Below are positions 52,438-63,789 of a DNA stretch of 64,000 nucleotides, piece by piece (position 1 is the first letter of the stretch; each line of letters starts with the position of its first letter). A program made the translations under genes and the position numbers. The notes under the pieces were generated by a model. It was not told where the DNA came from and did not search any database. It was given only the letters and a program-made list of their open reading frames with translations. Source of the DNA: Hanleya hanleyi. Its lineage: Eukaryota > Mollusca > Polyplacophora > Lepidopleurida > Hanleyidae. The DNA lies in contig JAVTVY010037335.1 in assembly GCA_036873755.1 (NCBI GenBank), forward strand, positions 1-64,000, written 5' to 3'.

Positions 52438-52843
52438 CGTAACTTGTGTCTAATTCCGCTTAACCCGGGCCTAGGGGCCGTATGAACCCATGTACTCCAA
52501 GATCCTCATGGTACTCATATGAACAGTCACAATCAAAGCGTGACTGAGATACATCATTCTGTAGATGACGACTTTACAACGAATATTATGGATTAAGAAT
52601 ACTGATCAGCGATACGGATTTGATATTTTTGGAACATCATGATGTCTTGCCGGCATCATTGAAAACTGTTGACCGCTTCTCTCTTGCAGGAAACAAGCCT
52701 ATGTTTATGTATACTATGATTGTCTTTTGAATTTGGTGCTAATACTGTTATATGGAATATGGAATAGGTCTTTGGATTATGGACGCGGATATTCTCTAAT
52801 GGACGACGGCTGGATTATGAATGACGGACTAGACGCGTATAAT
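52438..52843 (+). mobile_element. Penelope-like element, 3' UTR fragment
   Basis: Starts at the RT stop region (TAACTTGTGTCTAATTCCGC) and ends ACGCGTATAATT. It is inserted between the penton and proline-rich protein relics of the Polinton. Confidence 0.85.
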
Positions 52844-52903
52844 TACTGGTCAGTGCGATGACTGATCCTTCCCTCATGAAGCCTATGCGTAAATATACTC
52901 GCC

Positions 52904-53690
52904 TCAGAACTCTGGATTGTGTGGTCGGCGTCGTGACATACGTGGGGTGTGGAGCTTGTCAGGGATCTTAATCGGCGCTGGGTTTGGGACGGTGGCGAGG
53001 GCATCTCTTGCTTCATCCAGGTCCATCGCTGGAGATTCCCCTATTATTCTTGTGGGACGTGCATGTCTTTCAGCTTGCCATCCTTTTTTGGTCACCTGTG
53101 ACGTCCGTTGACGTATGATATTCAGCAAATCCACCAGTTCTGGACTTGGTTTTTCCTCTTTCTGTTTCTAGCCCATGTTCGAGTTGTCTTTCAGCCGATT
53201 CAGAAACAAACCATCCCTTCTCTGGAACGAGGTAGAAGGCTCTTCGTAACTTTCTCTTTGACTCACTACGGGGCTGATTGCGGTAAGCCTGGTATCGATG
53301 GCTGTGGGACAGACGCGCTTCATAGTGCCACTGACGGTGACTTATATTGACTCATAAAAGATATGTACCGTTGAAGCGACTGATTGTACTTTCTCACTAT
53401 CATTTGAATCCCGCCGTTGTGAAATCTGGCTCATGTAATCTATCGCGCGTGCACAACGTCTTGACAGTAGGTAGGATCGGATACTGATAATTTGGGGTTT
53501 GAAGCAGGCCCAATACGATTTGTTTTCGTGTGCTCCATTATCAGTCGAAGAGTCCACCCACTAGGAGGCCACCAAGGCGATAAGATAACGAGAAATCCGC
53601 CTTTCCCAAGGTATTTTTTTTCTGTGCTGAGGGCTGTCCACTGTTGCCACAGTCACCGAGATCAGGGAGTAAATTTGATCCTCAGTTATG
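52904..53690 (-). pseudogene. Proline-rich and basic protein relics
   Basis: 53,550-53,340 holds the start (MEHTKTNRIG in one frame; the DSEKVQ motif in another). 53,134-52,904 holds LLNIIRQRTSQ and GWQAERHARP, matching LVNDLMRQRR and GWEIFAQGL. 53,690-53,565 retains the DNA that encodes the end of the small basic protein. Frames are badly broken. Confidence 0.6.
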
Positions 53691-53699
53691 CCCCTTGTC

Positions 53700-54360
53700 T
53701 GTGAAGAAAAATCATGATTCATTTACGCCACGAGCTTCCAACAAAAAACGAGTAGGTTGACCCCCAGTTATTTCGCCATTTTAACTTGGAACAGGGAATA
53801 CAAGGCAATGTATTTTATCGAAACGTTCTCAGAGATTTTTCTGGAAATTGGGCCGAATATGACCAATTTTGATACTTTTCAAGGGGCTTTCTAGAAAAGA
53901 TGAATCACGTCTGGAGGGAAATGTTTTTAATAACATGACTGTCCTGTGCCTTGAAATGATCAGGGTCTTTTCGAAAATATATAGATATGGCCGATTTCGA
54001 TTGATGATTTTACGACTATTGTCCATTCCCAGCCAAAAAGAAGAATCTTCAGGGTGAAATGATGCAGTCCACAGCAACGTTTGTTTCATTGCGGAGTGGA
54101 GATGCGTTCTCGCCAAATTTTTCCGGTTTCGCCTGCTTAGTCCCATCTGAAGTGCTAATTTTGGAATCATTTGGATCCACAATGTATCGATTCATGGTGG
54201 TGATATTTGCACACTCATATCCATACACGATTAGTAGTGGAGAATGTGGATCTCAAGGACGTTTGATCTTTGACTGTAGTTATCTCCCCCAATCACTTGC
54301 GGTTTACCTTTGTACCCTTATCTCCTGCACATGCGCATAAACTGCACCAGAAACACTATC
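53700..54360. other. No gene recognised
   Basis: Two opposite open frames of 93-117 codons (53,829-54,340) have no domain and overlap each other. Confidence 0.35.
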
Positions 54361-54371
54361 GCGCGCATCGG

Positions 54372-55160
54372 CCAAAGGTCACGTGACCGGAACCGGAAGT
54401 GACGTCACAAAGTTCAACCGGAAGTGATCGGGGAAGATAATTTTGATCAAAGGTCAAACGTCCTCGAGATCCTCACACCCTATGAACGAATAGAGGGTTA
54501 TACGGTATATATTCACTCTTTGTTAGTACATGGCTACTCAGTTGAGACACTTTAGTAATATAATGTGATATAGGCCTATAGCCTATATCATGATATAATG
54601 CCTCTCGCAGAATGCAAACATCCAAGATCGCGGTCCAACCAACGTCGGTACACGTCACGGAATTCCATGAGAAAGCCCCGAATGTAATGTAAACATCAAA
54701 CATTGCGGTAACGACTTCTGTCAATTGCCGGTACAGGTCATGGGGAATTCCATGGGAAGCCCCGTAAGTCAGCATGACATCGGTGGAAATGTCAGTGGAG
54801 CGAGTGTGATTGGTACTCACACCTGGTGGTGTCGCCAGTACCTAACGTCATCACCGGACTGACGACATTACCGGAAGTGATGTCGAAGCGCCTGGTGGCG
54901 CCACTTGGACCCTGGCGCACCCTTTCGCCTACAAGTTCAGGTGTCGCCATCATACGCCATGACATCGCTTCCGCTGATGACGTCACTTTCGATGTTGGTG
55001 TCACTTCCGGCGATGCCCGCTTCCGATATTGACGTCACTTCCGGCAATGACGTCACTTACAAGCTATAGATACCACCAGGAGAGAGTACATGCGTGCGAG
55101 AAAGTCTTTTCCGGAGTTGACGTGAAATTCCGGCAATAACGTCACTCCCATCAAGGTTTA
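54372..55160. promoter_or_regulatory. CRE/ETS/E-box-rich, Polinton-end-like DNA
   Basis: 54,372-54,440 has AAAGGTCACGTGACCGGAAC, CCGGAAGTGACGTCAC (CRE 54,400-54,407) and more CCGGAAGT sites. 54,840-55,160 holds CRE octamers at 54,978, 55,030 and 55,048, several ACTTCCGG sites, and variants. A 95-bp direct repeat (GGAATTCCATG, AAGCCCCG) lies at 54,640-54,780. The motif mix equals the inner arms of the Polintons, so this may be a worn terminal repeat. Confidence 0.45.
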
Positions 55161-55503
55161 AAGACGAACGTCCAACGCATGTGTGCGATGACATCGTTTC
55201 CGCGTTATGACGTTATGTTTGTGGATTAGGGCTTTCCGGTATAGCGTTAAGGCGTTGGAACCAGTGTTAAAGCGTAACGATGGGCGTTGACGCGCGTCAC
55301 TACTTTTCGATGAATTAGCGTCAGTTCCATGGGATATCACGTGATATCAGAGCTTATAAATAAATATCATGTGATAAATAGACCAACAAGAGCTTTTGGA
55401 CCATCTCTCTCAAGCGTTGAAGCGTTAATATAGGTGTTTTCGGGTATTACTGTGTTACTTCTAAAACACCAACACAGTTGACAGCTGACGTGTAACCGTC
55501 AAC

Positions 55504-55804
55504 ATGGCTTATATTATCGTTGCCATGACAGCGGACGAACGTTTACCAGACACTACGATACTAAGCGGCACCAGAGGAATATACATGGGTACAGAGAGAC
55601 CGAGTGGCCATAAACCGATGAGCCTACTGATGCAGATAATGATGCAGAGACTTGATGGTCTATCTTCTGATACCTAATACTGAGGGCCTCCCCACTGACA
55701 GCCAGGCTGAATATTCGGCCGCTGATAACCAGGCTACATCACTGGGAAGCCTGAATGAGGAAGGACCCCACCTTTTGGGATCGTATGGTGACAGCGACCA
55801 TTAA
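55504..55804 (+). pseudogene. Small acidic ORF next to Polinton-like end, unknown
   Basis: From ATG 55,504 a 57-codon frame reads MAYIIVAMTADERLPDTTIL onward to SSDT-stop (55,675). One nucleotide shift continues it as EGLPTDSQAEYSAADNQATS to a stop at about 55,802. A TATAAATA box lies at about 55,355. It may be the first gene of another decayed element. Not recognised. Confidence 0.3.
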
Positions 55805-55994
55805 TACCCACGCTGCGGTGATCGAGGATGCCGGGCAGGGCAACTTGCAAGAGACGCCCTCATTCGGGCCGTTCGTTTCTTCTGTCTAACGCCTTTACGG
55901 TCATGTAGTTAAATCATTTTAGATTATATGACTTGATAGTGCGTTTCAATATTTGTATATAATATCGCTCAAGCCGGTGAAAAGGGGGTGGGGC

Positions 55995-56185
55995 GCTGGG
56001 TGGCGAGTGGTCTAAGGCGCATCGCTGGTGATCGCTAGCCTAACATCGCTGAACCATCACGGGTTCAAGCCCTGCTGATGCATGTGTGATAGTTTGCCAA
56101 TTACTTGCCGAGGGTCGGTAGTTCTCTCCGGGTACTCCGGTTTCCGCCAACATTCAAAGTGGTCGACACCATATGAGTGAAATAA
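55995..56185 (+). mobile_element. tRNA-derived SINE, degenerate
   Basis: Same family as 45,684-45,915: box A has lost one C (TGGCGAGTGG at 56,001), box B GGGTTCAAGCC is at 56,061-56,071, and the body has TACTTGCCGA and TCTCCGGGTACTCCGG. Confidence 0.8.
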
Positions 56186-56330
56186 CCTTTGTGCATTTTG
56201 TGATAAAAGCACCAAATTTGGTATGCAGGTCGATAAATATATTATGAAAGAATTTGGATATCGGGGCATCGCAGGTTTGGTTCCTGACAGTTGTGGCAGC
56301 CATCTTACAAAATGGCCCCCACCAGTTACT
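56186..56330 (-). repeat. Dispersed repeat, inverted partner at 62,560
   Basis: GTGCATTTTGTGATAAAAGC, ACCAAATTTGG and GGCAGCCATCTTACAAAATGG match 62,560-62,712 in inverted orientation. The following DNA to 56,824 shows no gene. Confidence 0.75.
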
Positions 56331-56997
56331 ATCGTTTTACAGATTTGTTGAACTCTGAAGAACTAGAAGATAAAAGTAGCGGCTTATCGTTGCACGGAGG
56401 TGTAAACGTGTTGGGAGGACAGGTGATTTCTTCCATTGAGGCCGACCAATCACCATAATTAGGTTAACCCTATCTGACCTGGGCGACTTGAGGTGTACCG
56501 CAGCCTGGGAGGGGCGGAAAGTGCCCCCTTGAATATTTTCGCTATCCCTCAGGCTAGGGGACTGAAACTTACTACACTATATATTTGGGTCAAGCTCTAC
56601 TAGATAATGTAAAGTAATCCAAGATGGCCGCCATGATGACGTACTGGACGTCATCTTTTAAAATAGCATTTTTTGGCCGATTTTTCGGTCAGATTTTTCG
56701 ATTTGGGGGCGATAACAGTAGTTAGGCTTAGTAGCAGATCAGTTATTACCAGAATGACTATACATTGTATCAGTGCATGGTCGTCAAGGACGTAATGGTG
56801 TTATTTCCAAACTAACGGTGGTGGTTGAAGGTAAAAGACGCAGGTAGACTAACTGTAGAGGCATTCATTAACAACAACATCATGTTTAGATGCTTCAAGC
56901 TGGTTGACCCTACTGGGTCTCCTGCACCATCAACGTCTGCGCATTCAACTGAGACAAACTGGAACTTGTACATCATTTGCCAAGAAGACAAATACAA

Positions 56998-59066
56998 GCG
57001 TCTAGTCCGTCATTCATACTTCAGCCGTCGTCCATTAAAGAATATCCGCGTCCATAATCCAAAGACCTATTCCATATCCATATAACAGTATTAGCACCAA
57101 ATTCAAAAAAGACAATCATAGTATACATAAACATGCTAGTTTCCTGCAAGAGAGAAGCGGTCAACAGTTTTCAATGATGCCGACAAGACATCATGATGTT
57201 CCAAAAATATCAAATCCGTATCGCTGATCAGTATTCTTAATCCATAATAATCGTTCTAAAGTCGTTATCTAGAGAATGGTGTATCTCAGTCACGCTTTGA
57301 TTGTGACTGTTCATATGAGCACCATGAGGATCTTGAAGTACATGGATTCATACGGCCCCTAGCCCCGGGCTAAGCGGAATTAGACACGAGTTACGAAACG
57401 TAATGCCATAGATCTTGCACGCTAGGTTCGTATTTTGCTATCAGCATGCGATATGTATCGCCAAATTTGAGAAACTTTGAATGGAGGCGCTTGGAGGAAT
57501 AGCCCTGTTTTATAAGTTTCTGCAACAATGTTTTGAGACGTTGATTGAAATCATCACAATTAACACAGGATCTAGCAAATGCTACTAGGCGAGATCTGTA
57601 TACGCCATATGCAGGTCCCACTGGAATATTACTGTCCAGAAAGGGATAGTTTACGATGTCGAAATTGTAATCATCTCTTTTGTCATAAAGTCGACGAGAG
57701 AGAATGCCCGCTTCATTTTTGTAGAGATATGGATCTAAATATGATGTGCCTGTAGGGCTATCTGTAGTTTCCTTCAAATCCAGTGAAGGTGGATATATAT
57801 CCTTCACTGCGTCATTTATATAGCGATTATCCACAGCGAGAAGATCGTCTATATAGCGTTTGGTGAATGAGAAGGAACGGGCTTTGAATGGATCGGTTTT
57901 TGAAAGCGCCTGCATATAGTCATATTCATAAGAGAACAGATACAGGTCAGCCAACAGGGGTGCGCAATTAGTACCCATTGGAATACCTATATGCTGTTGA
58001 TATATTGTGTTGCCAAATTTCACATAGATATTTTTAATGAGGAATTTAAGCAACTCTATAAACAAAAAAACATCCCGTGAATGATATCTCTTGTATGTAG
58101 TAGAGCTAAAGAATGATTTATGGCTTCCGACATTAATATATCTACGATCAGTTTTCTTGAACACAGATACTATTAATAAACTTAGACGGTCAATAAGGTC
58201 CTGATGAGGGATTGTAGAATAGAGAGTCGAGAAATCCCATGTGGATACATGTCTGTACGGTATGTGACCTTTAGCATCAAGTTCCTCCGTAAGACATTTT
58301 GAGTTTTTTAATATCCACATACATTCAAAGCCAGAGTTTTTAGAAATAGTGGCGCAATACCTTTCCCAAAATGCTTTTACCTCCGGAAGGGCCCTCGTCA
58401 ATAGGGTTGAAAGAAGCTTGGTGGTGCAGCTTCTAGAACCAGCTATGAATCTAGCTTTGTATGGTGATTTATGCATTTTGGGAGTCCAGTATACTTTTGG
58501 TATGTCGTTATGATTGGTTGGAAGACAAATACCTCTTTCCCTGAGAAACGTTTTGTGATTGTTAAATAAATCTTCCAGAGTAAATGAAGTTTGGGAGTAA
58601 GTAGACGTATTTGATGATGATAGGTCTACACTCAATTCTTTAACCAGCACCTGGTAATAGTAATATTTACATATGAATATTATATTATTTGGAGCTTTGT
58701 CTGCTGGGACAATGACGAATTTACTCTGGAGATTTGCAAGAACTTCTTGCGAATTGAGGTTTCTCAGTACTTGTTTTGCTTGAGGAAGAGTACTTCTGTC
58801 AATATGGCGGATTGTTTCAACGACCTTGCTTTTGGTGAGGTCCAGCCAATCAGCGAGTACTGTAAGTTCAACTTTTTCTCGCTTCGACCAATCAATAACG
58901 TACTATTCCAATGCAGACAGGACTATCTTCTGGTCAGCCTTCAGATTTATTCTTCTCGGCTCTCTATATTTAAGTCCTTTCATCAGGAGTAATTTCAGGT
59001 CCTTATCACTCACCACATCAAGGTCACCAGTCACAACATGTTTGCATGGTGTATAGATAAAGTTCG
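56998..59066 (-). mobile_element. Penelope-like element, 5'-truncated
   Basis: From the 3' end (TACAAGCGTCTAGTCC at 56,998) through the 3' UTR and RT to about 59,066, where similarity to the copy at 45,985 stops. It lies antisense inside the FEN/PIN-like gene. Truncation before the GIY-YIG region is typical of incomplete reverse transcription. Confidence 0.82.
57391..59066 (-). pseudogene. Penelope-like reverse transcriptase, longest copy
   Basis: Open from 58,902 to 57,391 (about 500 codons). It contains WTPKMHKSPYKARFIAG, STWDFSTLYSTIPHQDL (motif A), GIPMGTNCAPLLADLYLFSY (motif B), KRYIDDLLAVDN (YIDD) and the thumb ending KFLKFGDTYRMLIAKYEPSV. A TAG at 58,903-58,905 replaces the CAG of the copy at 46,130 and cuts off the N-terminal VVSDKDLKLLLMKGLKYREP part (to 59,066). 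Confidence 0.85.
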
Positions 59067-62000
59067 ACGATACTGAGGACTCATTCCACGGTACTGCCAT
59101 CTCCCTCCTCCAGCATCCATCATCCTCTGCTGAAGTAGTGGATCGAAGCATTGTCATTGTTGGAGGATCTGCAGATGCTAGTTGGAAAATAGTTGACTAC
59201 TTGCCACACTACTACACTGACGTGCCTCCTGTCACCAGTAGCATCACTAAGTCATCTGTTCCAGGTGCTACTGTTACATCATTGAGCAGAGACAACTTCA
59301 AGCATCAGGTGGCGAAAGAGTACCTCTGGCTAGATCATGCAAGGCGGGTCCTCGAAAAGGAAACTGGGACTGCGGAAAATACATCTTGGGCTGCATACCA
59401 CGCAAGTCGCCAGCCGCCAGAAAGTCGAGTCATCTGTCTCACTGCCCTGCTTCCACTCTTGCTTGACAGTGCCCACACAGTGGCAATGATCAGGCACTCA
59501 ATGGATGTAGTCACGATTGCGGTTGAGCATCTGAATTCTGGCTAGACACCAGGGGTCACCCTTGATCAGTCATTATTTGTCTTGGCAAAGCAAATTCAGA
59601 GCAGTATGGACAAGATGAGTTCGTTATCATGTTTGGTGGTCTCCACATTGAGATGGCAGCTCTAAAGACTCTCGGGGATTGGTTGTAAGGAAGTGACTGG
59701 GTGCAAGCACTCGTGCAGGCATATATTGCTACAGCAGGGACGGCCGACTCTTATTGCGAGCAGCACATGATGCTCGTACAAGAAGAACACACCAAGTTAC
59801 AGATGCTGCATTGTATATTCTGCAGCACCGTTCTCATGAACTCTACCGTATGACAGATGCAATGGATGGAGAAGACAAGCTGGAGTTCGAAGAATGGTGC
59901 ACCCAAAGAGAACAAACATTCCCTCAGTTTCAGTATTGGGCTCTTGTGATGAAACTGGAACTTTTGATACTGGTCTACGTACGCTCACTCAGAGAGGCAT
60001 CATTCACGATGTATCTCGATGCCCTGACGGAACTTGCTGTCTGGTTCCATGCCCTAGACCACACTAACTATGCCAGGTGGGTCTCTGTTCATTCATCTGA
60101 GGGATATGGCTGAACTCCCCATAAAACACCCACAGGTAGACAGAGAATTCAAAGCTGGTAACTTCACCGTGCAGAAGACAAAGAGGGTGTTCTCTCTACC
60201 ATCCCTATTGATCAGGCGCACGAGCAAAACAATGCCTGCATCAAATGGGATGGACGAGCAGTAGGCTTAACGGAAAATCGCAGCGCCTTGCGGCGTTGGA
60301 TGGTTGCTGGACCAGAGATAGTCAGGGCCATAGAATTCCAAGATGAACAACAGCATGGGGGGAGGCGAGTAGACACGCGCCACCATGACCAGACAGCAAG
60401 TGTTCAGGCCTCATTTGCTAAAGACGGCCGATCCCTTGTTAGCGTGATCGAAGACCTTGGAAACCCATTTGAGGGAGAAAGCTTTGATCTGGTTGTCCTT
60501 GACACTAAAGAAATTGCAGACCCCGCAGCAGTGAAGACTGTCCGGAATGTGCAGAGGATTGGACAAGACCAATTGAGGACTTACACAAAGAATGTCTGAC
60601 CGACAGAACCAAGCCAATCGATGATACCATTCGTCGCAACAAGCTGAAGGTATTCAGTAGCTCCACCCCAAAAACTGCAAGCAAAGGCTTCTTTGATGAC
60701 TGATGTGGGACTCTTCTCACGACTGTACATTGGTTGCCAAACGAGGGACGGAAATCTTGAAGAGTTCTTTCGCCACGAAAATCAGGCATGCCCTCCAGCA
60801 ATCACTGACGGTGGAAGCCTTCGTCTAGGTACCAAGAGTGACCTTCTTGCCTGTCTGGAAGACCTTTCTCAGTTCAAATGAGAGGCTCCTGCCACAACCA
60901 GTGTAGTTCTTGACGGTGCAGCCATCATCCAGATGTTGAAACCTGCTGCTGCCATAAACTTTGATGAATATGCTCATCAGATCTTCATCCCGTACATGTC
61001 TTCAAAATGCATCACGCCTGGACCTGGTTTGGGATAGCTATGTGACAGATTCCCTGGAAGGCACAGCGAGAGCAAAACGTGCAAAAGGAGTACGTAGACA
61101 TGTAGTGGCTGCTGCACCCATACCAGGAAACTGGCAGAACTTCTTCCGCGTTGACAGTAACAAGACTGAGCTGTTCCGATTCCTGACTGAAGCTCTCCTC
61201 AAGTCATTCGACCAGGAGGAAAAGCAGCTGAGCATCACTGATGGCGAAGCAGTTCTCAGTAAACCACCACTGCAGGATCAGATTTCACTCTCTCCATGCA
61301 ACTACGAGGAGGCCGATAGTCGCATGTTGCAGCATAGCACGGACATCACAAGATACTAATCCGGACTGTTGACACAGATGTTGTGGTGTTGGCCGTGTCT
61401 GCGGTACAATCGTTATAAGCAGGAGATCAGCTTTGGCTAGCATTTGGAACTGGCAATAGTTTCCTGTATTTGGCAGCCCACGAACTAGCAAATGACCTCG
61501 GACCCGAGAAGGCCCGAGCACTCCCAATGTTCCATGCTCTGACGGGGTGTGACACTGTGTCCAGCTTTGCTGGGCATGATAAGAAGACAGCCTGGGCAAC
61601 TTGGGAGGTGCTGCCACAGCTCACAGACGCACTTCTGCAATTGTCGTGTGCGCCAAGGGATATACCAGAGGATGTCATGCATACCATCGAGAGGTTCGTT
61701 ATCCTGCTCTATGACAGAACCACCACATGTACTCATGTTGATAAGGCACGGAAGAAACTCTGCGCCAGGAAAAACAATGTTCAGCAGATCCCACCAACCA
61801 GAGCAGCTCTGGAACAGCACGTGAAAAGGGCAACGTACCAGGGAGGGCATGTGTGGGGTCAGATACTTGTACCAGCATCTGTGCTACCTCCACCGACTAG
61901 CTGGGGCTGGACCAAGACAGAGGAGGGACGGTACGAGCCACACTGGAGGACACTACCCGAGGCATCCAATACCTGCTACGAGCTTGTATCATGCAAGTGT

Positions 62001-62093
62001 AACAATGGCTGTGTGAAGCGCTGCAAATGCAAGAAAGCAGCACTTGAATGTACAGCTCTGTGTGTTTGCGAGGGGGAATGTTCACAGAATTGA

Positions 62094-62737
62094 CATCTTA
62101 AACTTTTATGAGAACGATGACTGCGCTCATGCCGACCTATTATAAATGACTTACAACTGATGTGAATCGCAATTTTAAGGGCTAACAGTGATGATTGACC
62201 TGTTCATGAAAATGTGCTTTGTGCTGTTCCAATTGTGCCCAAAAGTATTTCATGATGAAAACGTTATCATTGTTCTAATGAATGTGTAGCCCCACTTTGA
62301 TTTGAGAAGTAGCGCTCATATACAGACGGATTGTACGAATTAATGACCATTAGCTAATAATTTCCACATGCATGTATGTTACAAGTTGAGTAGATAACTT
62401 TACCACCTGTAGTATTATTCACATGGATGGTGTTCCTGCATAAATGCGTCATTAGAATATCCATTCTTCGTCTTAATTAGTGTTTTGACCGATTAGCAAT
62501 CACATATACAGGTTATAGCAAATTTAGGGTCCATTATCCCCACTCTTTCATATGGAAACAATATCAGCCGGCGGCCATTTTGTAAGATGGGTGCCACGGC
62601 CGTCAGGGGCCGAATCTGCGATGCCCCAATATCCAAATCTTTTTATAATATATTTCTCTATCTTTGTGCCAAATTTGGTGCTTTTATCACAAAATGCACA
62701 ATTTATTTGCTATGCCGCCCCCACTATAAGTGTGAGG
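62094..62737. repeat. AT-rich spacer with inverted dispersed repeat
   Basis: No gene. 62,560-62,712 is the inverted partner of 56,186-56,330 (GGCCATTTTGTAAGATGG, CAAATTTGGTGCTTTTATCA). Confidence 0.6.
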
Positions 62738-63767
62738 GCCCTTCAGGAGGTAAAAGCATTTTGGGAAAGGTATTGCGCCACTATTTCTAAGAACTCTGGC
62801 GTTGAATGTATGTGGATATTGAAAAACTCAAAATGTCTTACGGAAGAACTTGATGCTAAAGGTCACATACCGTACAGACATGTATCCACATGGGATTTCT
62901 CGACTCTCTATACTACAATCCCTCATCAGGACCTTATTGACTGTATAAGTTCATTAATAGTATCTGTGTTCAAGAAAACTGATCGTAGATATATTAATGT
63001 CGGAAGCCATAAAGCATTCTTTAGCTCGACTACATACAAGAGATATCATTCATGGGATGTTTCTTTGTTTATAGAGTTGCTTGAATTTCTCATTAAAAAT
63101 ATCTATGTGAAATTTGGCAACACAATATATCAGCAGCATATAGGTATTCCAATGGGTACTAATTGTGCACCCCTGTTGGGTGACCTGTATCTGTTCTCTT
63201 ATGAATATGACTATATGCAGGCGCTTTCAAAAACCGATCCATTCAAAGCCCGTTCCTTCTCATTCACCAAACGCTATATAGACGATCTTCTCGCTGTGGA
63301 TAATCGCTATATAAATGACGCAGTGAAGGATATATATCCACCTTCACTGGATTTGAAGGAAACTACAGATAGCCCTACAGGCACATCTTATTTAGATCTC
63401 TATCTCTATAAAAATGAAGCGGGCATTCTCTCTCGTCGACTTTATGACAAAAGAGATGATTACAATTTCGACATCGTAAACTATCCCTTTCTGGATAGTA
63501 ATATTCCAGTGGGACCTGCATATGGCGTATACATATCTCGCTTAGTAGCATTTGCTAGATCCTGTGTTAAATGTGATGATTTTAATCAACGTCACAAAAC
63601 ATTGTTGCAGAAACTTATAAAACAGGGCTATTCCACCAAGCGCCTCCACTCAAAGTTTCTCAAATTTGGCGATACATATCGCATGCTGATAGCAAAATAC
63701 GAACGTAGCGTGCAGGATCTATGGCGCTACGTTTCGTAACTTGTGTCTAATTCCGCTTAACCCGGGG
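62738..63767 (+). mobile_element. Penelope-like element, RT and start of 3' UTR
   Basis: RT from EVKAFWERYCATISKNSGVE through motifs A, B and YIDD to the stop at 63,739, intact over about 330 codons, then 28 bp of 3' UTR. The longer open frame from 62,552 starts in the unrelated repeat and is not the native N-terminus. Confidence 0.85.
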
Positions 63768-63789
63768 TTAGGGGTTAGGGTTAGGGTTA
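63768..63789. repeat. Short TTAGGG telomere-type repeat
   Basis: TTAGGGG then TTAGGG twice and TTA, joining the 3' end of one Penelope fragment to the GIY-YIG part of the next. Other copies read GGGGCTAGGGGCCGTATGAA here, so the repeat replaces normal 3' UTR. Confidence 0.75.

Larger units (their letters stand above)
56825..62093 (+). pseudogene. FEN/PIN-like protein with C-terminal CXC motif, split by Penelope insertion
   Basis: A piece at 56,825-57,000 ends STSAHSTETNWNLYIICQED. The rest runs from 59,066 (FDDTEDSFHGTAISLL) to 62,093. Late motifs are CNYEEADSRMLQH (61,300), VDTDVVVLAV (61,370), LPMFHALTGCDTVSSFAGHD (61,525), PPTRAALEQHVKRATYQGGH, SWGWTKTEEGRYEPHW and CKCNNGCVKRCKCKKAALEC. 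This family is common but uncharacterised in cnidarians, molluscs and other invertebrates. The acidic triplet EAD...DTD...GCD resembles FEN/PIN-type nucleases (inference). At least five frame breaks (near 59,547, 60,113, 60,600, 60,890, 61,405). Confidence 0.65.

Noticed and set aside
62552..63739. A 395-codon protein starting METISAGGHFVRW
   Set aside because: The first 60 codons are the dispersed repeat that also occurs inverted at 56.2 kb; only the part from 62,738 is reverse transcriptase.
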